From the NCBI RefSeq assembly GCF_007994075.1, contig NZ_VIWU01000001.1, forward strand, positions 3,596,001 through 3,660,000: 64,000 nucleotides of DNA. The letters run 5' to 3'. Below the pieces are notes generated by a model. It had not been told where the DNA came from, did no database searches, and was given only the letters and a program-made list of their open reading frames with translations. Position 1 is the first letter of the stretch. Every line of letters begins with the position of its first letter. The stretch is from Pseudonocardia hierapolitana. GTDB lineage: Bacteria; Actinomycetota; Actinomycetes; Mycobacteriales; Pseudonocardiaceae. Positions 8,064-16,628 of the stretch are shown here, in pieces. The translations under genes and the position numbers were made by a program.

Positions 8064-9436
8064 GAGCCCAGGAGGTCGTCGAACGCACCCTCGCCGCGGC
8101 GCGGCACCTGCACGGGTGTGCCGTGCTCGTGCGCGAGTCGAGCGAGGCCGCGCTGCGGTGGGCCAACTCGACGATGACGACGAACGGGCACACCACGTCC
8201 CGGCGCACCACGGTGATCGCGTTCGTCGCGGTCGAGGGCGGCACCGCGGCCGGCGTCGTGAGCTCGAGCGTCGCGATCACCGACAGCGCCCAGGTGGAGC
8301 AGCTGGTGCGCGCCGCAGAGGCCGCGGCGCGGGACGCAGGGCCCGCGAAGGACGCGGCGCCGCTGCTGGGGCCGGACACCGACGACCCGTCGTGGGACGA
8401 GCCCGCCGTCGAGACCTCGATCGGGGTGTTCGGCGGGTTCGCCGACGGGCTGGCCGAGGTGCTCGCGGGGCCGCACCGCCAGTACGGCTTCGCATCCCAC
8501 GAGCTCTCCACGGTGTGGCTCGGCACGTCCACCGGGATCCGCAGGCGCTGGGTGCAGCCCACCGGCTCGGTTGAGCTGAACGCCAAGACCAAGGACCTGA
8601 ACGGCTCGGCGTGGACCGGGGCCTCAACGGCCGACTTCACCGACGTCGACGTGCTCGCGCTGGCCGCCGAGGCCGACCGGCGGCTGACCTGGGGCAACCG
8701 GCGCGTCACGCTGCCGGCCGGCCGGTACGAGACCCTGCTGCCGCCGTCGGCCGTCGCGGACCTGATGGTGTACCTCGCCTGGTCCATGGAGGGCCGCCCC
8801 GCGCAGGAGGGACGCAGCGCGCTGGCAGGGCCCGACGGGCCGCGGGTGGGCGAGAAGCTCACCGCGCTGCCGCTCACGCTCGCCAGCGACCCGGCCGCGC
8901 CGGGCCTGGAGTACGAGCCGTTCCTCACGGCCTCCCGCTCCGGCGAGGGCATCTCGGTCTTCGACAACGGCGCGCCCACCCGGCGCGCGGAGTGGGTCAG
9001 CGAGGGCACGATCGGCGACCTCGTCTACTCCCGCGCCGAGGCGGTGGAGTTCGGCACGCGATTCACACCTGCCGGGGAGAACCTGCTCCTCACCGGGGGC
9101 TCGGCGGACTCGATCTCCGATCTCGTCGCCCGCACCGAGCGCGGCCTGCTGCTCACCTGCCTCTGGTACATCCGGGAGGTCGACCCGACCACCCTGCTCC
9201 TCACGGGGCTCACCCGCGACGGCGTCTACCTCGTGGAGGGCGGCGAGGTCGTGGGCGAGGTCGACCACAACTTCCGCTTCAACTACTCGCCCCTCGACGT
9301 GCTGCGGCGAGCCACCGAGGTCGGCGCCACCGAGCGCACGATCCCGCGCGAGTGGAAGGACTGGTTCACGCGCACGGCCATGCCGCCCGCCCGGGTGCCG
9401 GAGTTCAACATGTCCTCGGTGTCGCTCGGCCGCTAG
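8060..9436 (+). CDS. pmbA: TldE/PmbA protease partner subunit
   Basis: The 458-residue protein shares the TldD-like N-terminal fold but has no HExxxH zinc motif, as expected for the non-catalytic TldE (PmbA) subunit of the heterodimer. The GTG start sits in GTGA with the tldD stop, giving translational coupling and matched dosage. C-terminal blocks such as TGLTRDGVYLVEGGEVVGEV and NFRFNYSPLDVL are typical of the family. The gene closes the 5525-9436 run; about 200 bp without a clear gene follow. Confidence 0.9.
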   Translation: MRAQEVVERTLAAARHLHGCAVLVRESSEAALRWANSTMTTNGHTTSRRTTVIAFVAVEGGTAAGVVSSSVAITDSAQVEQLVRAAEAAARDAGPAKDAAPLLGPDTDDPSWDEPAVETSIGVFGGFADGLAEVLAGPHRQYGFASHELSTVWLGTSTGIRRRWVQPTGSVELNAKTKDLNGSAWTGASTADFTDVDVLALAAEADRRLTWGNRRVTLPAGRYETLLPPSAVADLMVYLAWSMEGRPAQEGRSALAGPDGPRVGEKLTALPLTLASDPAAPGLEYEPFLTASRSGEGISVFDNGAPTRRAEWVSEGTIGDLVYSRAEAVEFGTRFTPAGENLLLTGGSADSISDLVARTERGLLLTCLWYIREVDPTTLLLTGLTRDGVYLVEGGEVVGEVDHNFRFNYSPLDVLRRATEVGATERTIPREWKDWFTRTAMPPARVPEFNMSSVSLGR

Positions 9437-9640
9437 GGGCGAATCGCCGAACGGCCGTCGCGCAGTTCATCCGATCGGAGGTGTCGTGCGTCACAGCTCG
9501 ATCGGCCGTTCGACCCCGGTCGGCGAACCGGTCGGCGCGTCGCCGGGCCAATCGGCACCTCACGGCCAGTGTTTGCCGTTGACTACTTCGACAGAGCGCC
9601 GACGTCGTCGCCGGGTCGCTGGACCGGGAAGGGGCGAGGA

Positions 9641-9937
9641 GTGTCGTTCGAGGTCGTGAGCGCATACACCCTGCTCGTCGGGGACGCGGACGAGCCAGCC
9701 ACCGTCAGCGTGCACAGCACCGCCGACGATGCATGGCGGGCGCTGGACCGTGAGGTGCGCAGGCGCTGTGGCATGCGCCCGCGCCCGCGTCGCCGTACGG
9801 ACGCCGATGCCACCACCCGCCTGGCCAACGCGTGGCGGGCGGGCGATCCCGAGGTCCGCTACTGGAACGTCACGGTCCACCGGCTGCCCATCCCGCTCCC
9901 GGTGATCGCCAGGGAGGCGATGGTCGCCGGTCGCTGA
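9641..9937 (+). CDS. Small unknown protein
   Basis: This is a 98-residue protein that I cannot place. I chose GTG at 9641 because AAGGGG lies 6 bases upstream; an in-frame GTG 72 bases earlier would add a poorly conserved-looking leader. Visible features are a beta-like N-terminus (FEVVSAYTLLVGD), a basic centre RPRPRRRTD and a WRAGDPEVRYWNVTVH stretch. No signal peptide or membrane segment is seen. It lies between tldE and the antibiotic-kinase homologue, separated by 65 bp from the latter. Confidence 0.5.
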   Translation: MSFEVVSAYTLLVGDADEPATVSVHSTADDAWRALDREVRRRCGMRPRPRRRTDADATTRLANAWRAGDPEVRYWNVTVHRLPIPLPVIAREAMVAGR

Positions 9938-10002
9938 GGCGGCACACCCGGCGGCAGGCGGATCAGGTCTTCTCCGGCAATCTGATCGGCATCGCCGGGA
10001 GG

Positions 10003-10896
10003 ATGGATCTCGTGGCCTCCTTCCCGCTCCCCACCAACCTGGTCGAGTCCGTCGCCGAGGACGACTCGCCCGAGCGCAAGGTGTGGGTCGAGCGGCTGCC
10101 GGAGATCGTCGGTCGGCTGGCCGAGCGGTGGTCCCTCGACGTCGGGGCACCGTTCCAGCCCGGCGGCCAGGTGTCCTGGGTGGCGCCCGCCCGCGACGGT
10201 GCGGGGCGTGACCTCGTGCTGAAGGTCGGCTGGACGCACGAGGAGGGCCGGGACGAGGCCGAGGGGTTGCGGGTCTGGGCGGGCCATGGCGCCGTGCAGG
10301 TGTTCGAGGTGCACGTCGACGGCCCCACCACCGCGCTGCTGCTGGAGCGCTGCGAGCCCGGCACCACCTGCAAGAGCGCGCTCGCCGAGCCGGAGCAGGA
10401 CGAGGTCGTGGCCGGCCTGCTGCGGCGGCTGTGGCGCGAGCCGCCCGCCGGGCACCCGTTCCGCCCGCTCGTCCGCATGTGCGACTGGTGGGCCGACGAG
10501 TTCTCCGACGACCTCGCCGACGAGCCCGATGCGCTCGACCCGGGACTGGCCCGCGCGGGTGTGGAGCTCTTCCGCGGCCTGCCCCGGGAGGACGTCCCGC
10601 AGCGGCTGCTGGTCACCGACCTGCACGCGGAGAACGTGCTCGCGGCACAGCGGGAGCCGTGGCTGATCATCGACCCCAAGCCGTACGTCGGCGACCCGGC
10701 CTACGACGTCCTGCAGCACATGCTCAACTGCCGCGACCGGCTGGTCGCCGACCCGCGGGGGCTCGCCCGCCGGATGGCCGACCTCGCGGGACTGGACCGC
10801 GAGCGGGTGCAGCTGTGGCTCTTCGCCCGCGCGGTGCAGGAGAGCGTGAACCTGCCCTGGCTGCGCCCGGTGGTGCCGCGACTGGCCCCGCGCTAG
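10003..10896 (+). CDS. APH(6)/hydroxyurea-type phosphotransferase homologue
   Basis: This 297-residue kinase-fold protein resembles the streptomycin 6-phosphotransferase/hydroxyurea kinase family. The catalytic loop reads TDLHAEN with Asp206 as the likely base, followed by WLIIDPKPYVGDPAYD, which supplies the metal-binding Asp. The N-lobe carries VLKVGW and an EEGRDEAEGL helix. A substrate cannot be assigned: actinobacteria carry many such genes, and only some confer resistance. ATG at 10003 directly abuts a GGGAGG site, so the in-frame GTG nine bases later may be the true start. It converges on the TetR gene that follows. Confidence 0.8.
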   Translation: MDLVASFPLPTNLVESVAEDDSPERKVWVERLPEIVGRLAERWSLDVGAPFQPGGQVSWVAPARDGAGRDLVLKVGWTHEEGRDEAEGLRVWAGHGAVQVFEVHVDGPTTALLLERCEPGTTCKSALAEPEQDEVVAGLLRRLWREPPAGHPFRPLVRMCDWWADEFSDDLADEPDALDPGLARAGVELFRGLPREDVPQRLLVTDLHAENVLAAQREPWLIIDPKPYVGDPAYDVLQHMLNCRDRLVADPRGLARRMADLAGLDRERVQLWLFARAVQESVNLPWLRPVVPRLAPR

Positions 10897-10921
10897 CCGG
10901 TGGCGCGGCCCCCGGCTCGAG

Positions 10922-11464
10922 CTACGCCTGCCGGGGCACGTACTGGCGCATCCGGTCCAGGAGGTCGTCCACGCCCAGGTCCGGGGGCAGCGGCGTGCCG
11001 GTGAGCGTGCGCAGGTAGAGACCGTCGCCCACGAGCTGCGCGAGCCAGGCGAGCACCGGGTCGTGGAGTTCGTCCAGCAGCGCCGCGTAGCCGTCGGCGT
11101 CGACCCGCGCGAGCGCGTCCCGGACGGCCTTCCCGGCCGCGGTGCTGTCGGCGAGCCGGAGGACGGCGAGGTAGGTGCGGGTGAGGCCGCCGGGTGAGGC
11201 TCCGCCGGGCGCCGACGTGCGGACGTAGTAGGCGACGGCGCCGTCGGGTGCGCTGCGGATCGCCTCGGCGTCGGCCGCGCTGCGCTCCCGCAGCCGGTCG
11301 AGCAGGCCGGCGGCGAGCGCCTCCTTCGACGCGAAGTGGTAGAGCAGCCCGCCCTTGGAGACGCCCGCGGCCGCGACGACGGCGTCCAGCGTGATGGCCG
11401 CACCGCCGTGCTCGATCAGCAGGGTCTCGTAGGCGTCCAGCACACGGTCGCGGGCGCTCGGCAC
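10922..11464 (-). CDS. TetR-family repressor of the adjacent efflux gene
   Basis: The 180-residue protein has an N-terminal TetR helix-turn-helix: RVLDAYETLLIEHGGAAITLDAVVAAAGVSKG, with YHFASKEAL as the recognition end at about residues 41-49. The remaining all-helical domain would bind a ligand. It is divergent from an EmrB/QacA-type exporter with a perfect palindrome between them, the same arrangement as LfrR/LfrA of mycobacteria. Repression of the exporter and of itself, relieved by a toxic substrate, is the natural inference. Confidence 0.87.
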   Translation of the reverse strand: MPSARDRVLDAYETLLIEHGGAAITLDAVVAAAGVSKGGLLYHFASKEALAAGLLDRLRERSAADAEAIRSAPDGAVAYYVRTSAPGGASPGGLTRTYLAVLRLADSTAAGKAVRDALARVDADGYAALLDELHDPVLAWLAQLVGDGLYLRTLTGTPLPPDLGVDDLLDRMRQYVPRQA

Positions 11465-11513
11465 CCGGCGAGTCTAGGCGGTCCGGCGTGACGGGAATGA
11501 CCAGGCACTCTAA

Positions 11514-11527
11514 ACCGTCTAGACGGT
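11514..11527. promoter_or_regulatory. TetR operator palindrome for the efflux pair
   Basis: ACCGTCT-AGACGGT is a perfect 14-bp palindrome in the 97-bp divergent gap, 34 bp before the exporter start. A second copy of one half, GTCTAGGCGGT at 11472-11482 (one mismatch), lies just before the regulator start. Two spaced sites would let the repressor cover both promoters. Confidence 0.6.
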
Positions 11528-11561
11528 ACAGTCGAGGATCCGCTACTCCCGAGGAAGACCG

Positions 11562-13082
11562 TTGACCGTCACCGCTCCCCGCTCTGCTCTCGCCGGCCGC
11601 CGTGAGTGGGCAGCACTGGCCGTGCTGCTCCTGCCCACGCTGCTCGTCACGATCGACAACACCGTGCTGGGATTCGCCCTGCCGGCGATCAGCACGGCGC
11701 TGTCGCCGTCGGCGGCGCAGCTGCTGTGGCTGGTGGACGTCTACCCGCTCGTCCTGGCCGGCCTCCTCGTGACCATGGGCACGCTCGGCGACCGGGTCGG
11801 CCGGCGTCGCACGCTGATGGTCGGCGTGGCGGGCTTCGGCGCCGTCTCGCTCATCGCGGCCTTCGCGACGGACGCGACGCACCTGGTGGCGGCCCGCGCG
11901 CTGCTCGGGTTCTTCGGCGCCATGCTGATGCCCGCCACCCTCGCGCTGCTGCGCACGATCTTCCGGGATCGCGCCCAGCGCCGGTTCGCCGTGGCCGTGT
12001 GGGCCACCGGGTTCGCCGCCGGTTCGGCGCTCGGCCCGATCGTGGGCGGGCTGCTCCTGCAGCACTTCTGGTGGGGCTCGGTGTTCCTGGTCAACGTGCC
12101 GGTGATGCTGGTGCTGCTCGTGCTCGGCCCGGCGTTGCTCCCGGAGTCGCGCATGGCTAACCCCGGCCGGTTCGACCCGCTCGGCGTGGTGCTCTCGTTG
12201 CTCGCGATGGCGCCGGCGGTGCTGGCCGTGAAGATCGTTGCGCACGACGGGGTCACCGCGACGGCCGCGCTGGCGCTGCTGGTCGCCGTCGTCGCGGGCG
12301 TGCTGTTCGTGCGGCGCGCAGAGGCGCGGCGGGCCGCGGGCGAGGAGCCGCTGCTCGACGTCACGCTCTTCGCCTCGCCGGTGCTGCGGCTCTCGGCGCT
12401 CGCCAACGCCACCACGATGTTCGCCCTCACCGGCCTGCTGTTCTTCTCGGCGCAGTACCTCGTGCTCGTGCAGGGTCTGTCGCCGATGGACGCCGGTCTC
12501 GTGCTGCTGCCCGGCTTCGTCGTGACGATGCTCGCAGGCCTGACGGCCGCGCGGTTGGGCCGGAGGTACCCGCTGCGTGCGCTGGTGCCCGCCGGGCTGT
12601 TGCTGGCGGCGTCGGGGTACCTGCTGTGCACGCTCATGGGCGCAGGCTCGTCGGTCGCCGTGTTGCTGGCGGCGAGCGTGCTGGTCGGAGCCGGGATCGG
12701 CCTGTCGGAGACGGTCACGAACGACGCGATCCTCACCGCGGCTCCCGCCGATCGCGCCGGCTCGGCGTCGGCCGTGTCCGAGACGGCCTACGAGATCGGC
12801 GCCGTGCTCGGCACGGCGGTCCTCGGCAGCGTGCTCTCGGCGGCGTACCGCGCCGGCGTGGACGTGCCGAGCAGCGTGGGGCCGACCTACGCCGCGACGG
12901 CGCGCGAGACGCTGGGCGGGGCGGTCGGCGTCGCGCAACGGCTCACCGGCGCGCCGGCGGGCGAGCTGCTGTCCTCCGCGCAGGCCGCGTTCACCGGTGC
13001 GGTGGGGATCACCGCGCTGACCGGCACCGCCGTGCTCGTTCTCGTCGCACTGACGGTGTTCACGGGGCTGCGGAACCGCTAG
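11562..13082 (+). CDS. MFS multidrug efflux transporter, DHA2 (14-TM) type
   Basis: This 506-residue integral membrane protein belongs to the proton-antiport drug exporters. Motif D1-like LLVTIDNTVLGFALPAI lies in the first helix, motif A GTLGDRVGRRRTL follows helix 2, and the antiporter motif C region GFAAGSALGPIVGG is in helix 5. Length and hydrophobic pattern fit 14 helices, closest in style to SmvA/LfrA pumps for quaternary ammonium compounds and dyes. It is controlled by the divergent TetR through the palindrome upstream. Its 3' end overlaps the convergent HxlR gene by 23 bp. Confidence 0.88.
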   Translation: MTVTAPRSALAGRREWAALAVLLLPTLLVTIDNTVLGFALPAISTALSPSAAQLLWLVDVYPLVLAGLLVTMGTLGDRVGRRRTLMVGVAGFGAVSLIAAFATDATHLVAARALLGFFGAMLMPATLALLRTIFRDRAQRRFAVAVWATGFAAGSALGPIVGGLLLQHFWWGSVFLVNVPVMLVLLVLGPALLPESRMANPGRFDPLGVVLSLLAMAPAVLAVKIVAHDGVTATAALALLVAVVAGVLFVRRAEARRAAGEEPLLDVTLFASPVLRLSALANATTMFALTGLLFFSAQYLVLVQGLSPMDAGLVLLPGFVVTMLAGLTAARLGRRYPLRALVPAGLLLAASGYLLCTLMGAGSSVAVLLAASVLVGAGIGLSETVTNDAILTAAPADRAGSASAVSETAYEIGAVLGTAVLGSVLSAAYRAGVDVPSSVGPTYAATARETLGGAVGVAQRLTGAPAGELLSSAQAAFTGAVGITALTGTAVLVLVALTVFTGLRNR

Positions 13083-13473
13083 CCCCGTCGTACCCGGTGC
13101 GCGCCGCCGCCACCTCGTCCATGTGGTGCTCGGCCCACTCCTTGATGTGGGCGAGCAGCGGCATGAGCGTGCTGCCGAGCGGGGTGAGCGCGTAGTCGAC
13201 CCGCACCGGCACCGACGGGGTGACGGCCCGGCTGACCAGCCCGTCCCGCTCGAGCGAGCGCAGGGTCTGGGTGAGCATCTTCTGGCTGACGCCCGCGATG
13301 CGCCTGCTCAGGTCCGAGTACCGCTGCGGCCCGCCCGCCAGCGCCGACAACACCAGCGTGACCCACTTGTCGCTGATCCGGTCCAGCAGCTGCCGGGTGG
13401 GGCAGGCCGCGAGGTAGGCGTCGTACCGCTGCGCCGCCTCCGCGCGGCGCTCGCTCGCGGTGCGCGTGGTCAT
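13060..13473 (-). CDS. HxlR-family transcriptional regulator
   Basis: The 137-residue winged-helix protein shows the family pattern: Cys near residue 24 (LAACPTRQLLDRISDKWVTLV), then the LSRRIAGVSQKMLTQTLRSLE recognition helix and the wing RAVTPSVPVRVDYALTPLG. HxlR regulators often sense electrophiles or redox stress through that Cys. It is divergent from a zinc-type quinone oxidoreductase, a common pairing in which it represses the reductase gene. Start ATG follows a GAGGAGAG-like site. Confidence 0.88.
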   Translation of the reverse strand: MTTRTASERRAEAAQRYDAYLAACPTRQLLDRISDKWVTLVLSALAGGPQRYSDLSRRIAGVSQKMLTQTLRSLERDGLVSRAVTPSVPVRVDYALTPLGSTLMPLLAHIKEWAEHHMDEVAAARTGYDGASGSAAP

Positions 13474-13486
13474 CTCTCTCCTCGAT

Positions 13487-13534
13487 GTGCGATACGCACC
13501 TCCAGGTGCCTTCTTCCCGATGAAGAGTAACTCT
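13487..13534. promoter_or_regulatory. HxlR/oxidoreductase intergenic operators
   Basis: Two perfect short palindromes lie in the 105-bp divergent gap. GTGCG-ATA-CGCAC is at 13487-13499, 14 bp from the HxlR start. AGAGT-A-ACTCT is at 13524-13534, 45 bp before the oxidoreductase start. Either or both could be the HxlR site; the AGAGTAACTCT type is closer to known HxlR-like targets. Confidence 0.4.
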
Positions 13535-13578
13535 CCGATGGTGGTTTCCGGCTCATCGAACCGAGGAGGAGCAAGGAC

Positions 13579-14511
13579 ATGCGTGCGCTGGTGGCGCGGC
13601 GGCTCGACGGCCCCGACGCGATCGAACTGATCGACACCCCGGTTCCGGTGCCCGGGCCGGGACACGTCCGGATCGCGGTGGCCGCGGCCGCGGTGAACCC
13701 AGTCGACGTGGCCGTCGCGAGCGGTGCGCTGGTGCAGATCGGGCTCACCGCGCCGCGCGAGCAGTTCGGGCTGGGGTGGGACGTGGCCGGCACGGTCGAC
13801 GCGGTCGGGCCCGGCGTGGACCTGCAGATCGGCACCGCCGTGGTCGGCCTGGCCGACCTGCTCGGAAGGCCGCTCAAGACACACGCGGAGCAGGTCGTGC
13901 TCGATGCGACCGCGGTCGCGCCCGCCCCGCGCGGCCTCGACCCGGTGGCGGCGTCGACGATCCCCCTGAACGCCCTCACCGCCGACCAGGCGCTCGACCT
14001 GCTGGCGCTCCCGCCCGGGGCCACGCTGCTCGTCACGGGTGCGGCCGGTGCGGTCGGCGGGTTCGCCGTGCAGCTCGCCCGCCATCTCGGCCTGGACGTC
14101 ATAGCGGTCGCCGCCCCGGCCGACGAACCGCTGGTACGCGAGCTGGGGGCGCGGCACGTGGTGCCCCGCGGCGCCGATCTGCCGACCGCCGTGCGCGAGC
14201 TCGTGCCGGGTGGCGTGGACGGCGTCGTCGACGCCGCGCTCGTCGGGATCGCCGCGCAGGAGACCGTGCGCAACGGGGGCGCGTTCGCGCATCTCGTGGC
14301 GACCCCGCCCCCTGCGCCCTTGCGCGGGATCCGGGTGCACACCGTGCTCGTCAGCGCCGACTGTGACCGGCTGCGCCGGCTCGCCTGCCTGGCCGAGGTC
14401 GGGGTGATCAGCGCGCGGGTGGCGGGCGTGCACGCGCTCGACGAGGCCCCTGCCGCCTACCGGAAGGTGGCAGGCGGCGGGTTGCGGGGGCGCATGGTGC
14501 TCATCCCCTGA
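13579..14511 (+). CDS. NADP-dependent quinone oxidoreductase-like protein (MDR family)
   Basis: The 310-residue protein has the GroES-like N-terminal domain of medium-chain reductases (GPGHVRIAVAAAAVNPVD near residue 30) and a Rossmann domain with LLVTGAAGAVGGFAVQLARHLG at about 152-172. No catalytic zinc ligands are present, so it belongs to the zeta-crystallin/quinone oxidoreductase branch that uses NADPH to reduce quinones or enones. An AGGAGG ribosome site precedes ATG. Divergent HxlR control suggests induction by electrophilic or quinone stress. The 3' end overlaps the next minus-strand gene by 11 bp. Confidence 0.87.
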   Translation: MRALVARRLDGPDAIELIDTPVPVPGPGHVRIAVAAAAVNPVDVAVASGALVQIGLTAPREQFGLGWDVAGTVDAVGPGVDLQIGTAVVGLADLLGRPLKTHAEQVVLDATAVAPAPRGLDPVAASTIPLNALTADQALDLLALPPGATLLVTGAAGAVGGFAVQLARHLGLDVIAVAAPADEPLVRELGARHVVPRGADLPTAVRELVPGGVDGVVDAALVGIAAQETVRNGGAFAHLVATPPPAPLRGIRVHTVLVSADCDRLRRLACLAEVGVISARVAGVHALDEAPAAYRKVAGGGLRGRMVLIP

Positions 14512-15964
14512 ACGCCGCGATGACCTCGGCCATCCGCGACACGGGGGACGGGTCGCGCAGGTCGGGCAGGCGAACCGCGACCTCGGTGACCCCGATCTCG
14601 GCGAGCTCGCGGAACCGTCCGACGTGATCGGCCACGGTGCCGGCGTGCACCTGCTCGGCGTACCGGCCTGCGTCGACGGCCCGTGGCCGGTGCGACTCGA
14701 CGAGGGCGACCACCTCGGCGGGGTCCCTGCCGACGAGGGCGGTGGTGAGGTGCGACAGCTCGACGTCGCGGCCGGTGCGGGCGCAGTGTTCGCGCAGCAC
14801 CGCGGCCTTGCGCGCGACGGAGGGCAGGTCACCCAGCACGTTGGCGACGTCGGCGTAGCGGGCGGCGAGCGGCAGCGTGCGCCGCTCGCCCCCACCGCCG
14901 AGCACGATCGGCACGTGCTCCTGGAGCGGCCGGGGGTAGCCGGAGGTGTCGGGCAGGTCGAGCACCCGCCCGCGGAAGGCCTTCCCGCCAGGCCCCCACA
15001 GCACCGGCAGCGCCGCGAGCGCGTCCTCGAGCAGGGCGTACCGCTCGGCGAGCGGCGGGAAGGTGAACCCGTAGGCGCGGTGCTCGGCCTCGAACCAGCC
15101 CAGCCCGAGGCCGCAGATCGCGCGGCCACCGCTCAGCACGTCGAGCGTGGCGACGATCTTGGCGAGGTGGCCGACGTTGCGGTGCGTCACGGCGGTGACG
15201 AGGGTGCCGAGCCGGACCCGTTCGGTGCACGCGGCGAGCCACGCGAGGGTGGTGAAGCTCTCGGGGAAGTCCTCCCACGCCCGGCCGAGCTGCGGGATCT
15301 GCCGGAAGTGGTCCATCACGTAGACGGCGTCGAAGCCGGCGGACTCGGCCGTGATCGCGATCTCGCGCAGCCGGTGCCGGAGCCCGGCGGCCCCGCCGCG
15401 GAACTCACCGAGGTGCAGCGCGAACCGCAGCCCGACGGGCGCTTCCCGCTGGCGGTCCGCCGCCGTGGCCGAGCCCAGGAACGCCTGCGGCACCACCCGG
15501 ACCGGCTCCGGTGCGAGCACCTCGTCGAACCCTTCGCCTGCCAGCGCCTCTCGCACCGCAGGCCACGCCTTGAGCTGCGCGGTCAGCACGCCGGCCGGCA
15601 CCGGTCGTGCGCGGGCGCGGTTGCGGGCCCTGCAGACGCCCGCCGGGGTGTCGAACACGACGGCGACGCACGCCAGGCCGTGCCGGCGGGCGAGGCCCAG
15701 CCAGGTCGCGCGCTTCGACGCATCGAGCCCGGTGGAGTCGACGACCGTGGTCAACCGGCGTGCGGCGCGCCGGGCGACGACCTCGTCGAGGAGGGCGAGC
15801 GCGTCGGCGCTGGCCGCGATGTCGTCCTCCCCCGCCCCGACCAGCGCCCGGAGGCGGTCGCTGGAGACCACCGCGTCCGGTGGGAAGTGCTCCGCGGCCC
15901 ACGTCGACTTGCCGGACGCGACCGGGCCCGCCAGCACGATCAGGCAGGGCGATGGCAGCCGCAC
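14501..15964 (-). CDS. Fusion of P-loop kinase and F420-dependent LLM oxidoreductase
   Basis: This 487-residue protein joins two domains in one frame. Residues 1 to about 165 are a P-loop kinase of the polynucleotide-kinase/AAA_33 type, with Walker A LAGPVASGKST near residue 10 and VVDSTGLDASKR near 95. Residues about 180-487 are a luciferase-like monooxygenase of the Rv1855c type: DAVYVMDHFRQIP, GLGLGWFEAEHRAYGF and the flavin/F420-pocket block PIVLGGGGERRT. I chose GTG at 15964 because it lies one base after the TetR stop and keeps the whole P-loop. Substrates of either half are unknown. It is third in a TetR-containing operon. Confidence 0.8.
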   Translation of the reverse strand: MRLPSPCLIVLAGPVASGKSTWAAEHFPPDAVVSSDRLRALVGAGEDDIAASADALALLDEVVARRAARRLTTVVDSTGLDASKRATWLGLARRHGLACVAVVFDTPAGVCRARNRARARPVPAGVLTAQLKAWPAVREALAGEGFDEVLAPEPVRVVPQAFLGSATAADRQREAPVGLRFALHLGEFRGGAAGLRHRLREIAITAESAGFDAVYVMDHFRQIPQLGRAWEDFPESFTTLAWLAACTERVRLGTLVTAVTHRNVGHLAKIVATLDVLSGGRAICGLGLGWFEAEHRAYGFTFPPLAERYALLEDALAALPVLWGPGGKAFRGRVLDLPDTSGYPRPLQEHVPIVLGGGGERRTLPLAARYADVANVLGDLPSVARKAAVLREHCARTGRDVELSHLTTALVGRDPAEVVALVESHRPRAVDAGRYAEQVHAGTVADHVGRFRELAEIGVTEVAVRLPDLRDPSPVSRMAEVIAAFRG

Positions 15965-15965
15965 C

Positions 15966-16628
15966 TCAGTGCCGGTCGCGCAACAGCCGGACCAGGTCGA
16001 CGACCTGGCGGCCGAGCGGGCGCAGCACCGGCATCCGCGAGAGCCGGACGAGCCGCGCGACCATCGGCACGGTGCGGTCGACGAGCAGGCGCGTGCGGGC
16101 GGCGCCGTCGGAGCGGTCGTGCACCCAGAACAGCACGATCCCCAGGTGCTGCAGCCACAGCAGCTCGGGGAGCTCGCGCGCCAGCTCTGGGTCGGGGTCG
16201 ACCCGGGCGCCTGCGAGCACCTCCCGGTAGAGATCCACCGCGGCGGCGCGTGCGGGACCGGCCTCAGCGCTGAACGGCGACAGCGGGTTGCCGGGCTGGG
16301 CGGCCACCGCGAAGAAGCGGCCCGCGAACTCCCGGTACGGCTCGGCCACCGTGACCCAGCAGTGGAGCGCGGCGCCGAGCCGCTCCGCGAGATCGGTGTG
16401 CCGGGCCAGCTCGGGCAGCGCGAGCGCGCGGTGCTCCGCGACGAGCTGGTCGTAGAAGCCCTGGACCAGCTCGTCCTTCGAGGAGAAGTAGTAGTAGGCG
16501 TTGCCGACGGACACGCCGGCACGCTCGGCGACGGCACGCATCGTGGTGCCGTCGAAGCCGCGCTCCCGGAACAGCTCGAGCGCGGCGCTGACGATGGCGT
16601 CGCGGGTGCTCCCGCGAGTGGTCGTCAC
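15966..16628 (-). CDS. TetR-family regulator
   Basis: The 220-residue protein opens with a clear TetR domain: TRDAIVSAALELFRERG, then RAVAERAGVSVGNAYYYF and SSKDELVQGFYDQ. The long C-terminal helical domain is Leu/Arg-rich. Its GTG start overlaps the stop of the membrane-protein gene as GTGA, and the kinase-oxidoreductase fusion begins one base after its own stop. The perfect TTGAAC-GT-GTTCAA palindrome ahead of the operon is its probable target, implying autoregulation of all three genes. Confidence 0.87.
   Translation of the reverse strand: MTTTRGSTRDAIVSAALELFRERGFDGTTMRAVAERAGVSVGNAYYYFSSKDELVQGFYDQLVAEHRALALPELARHTDLAERLGAALHCWVTVAEPYREFAGRFFAVAAQPGNPLSPFSAEAGPARAAAVDLYREVLAGARVDPDPELARELPELLWLQHLGIVLFWVHDRSDGAARTRLLVDRTVPMVARLVRLSRMPVLRPLGRQVVDLVRLLRDRH

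Noticed and set aside
6770..9436. Apparent 888-residue protein ending in TldE
   Set aside because: The first half is tldD in the wrong frame; TldE begins at GTG 8060 within the tldD stop overlap.
5525..9436. RiPP biosynthetic cluster around TldD/TldE
   Set aside because: No precursor-like peptide, radical SAM enzyme, cyclodehydratase or exporter is beside the protease pair; the upstream genes do not look like precursors.
10003..13082. Antibiotic resistance island (kinase homologue plus efflux pump)
   Set aside because: The two genes are separately regulated and no mobile signals or composition change accompany them; both families are common in soil actinobacteria.
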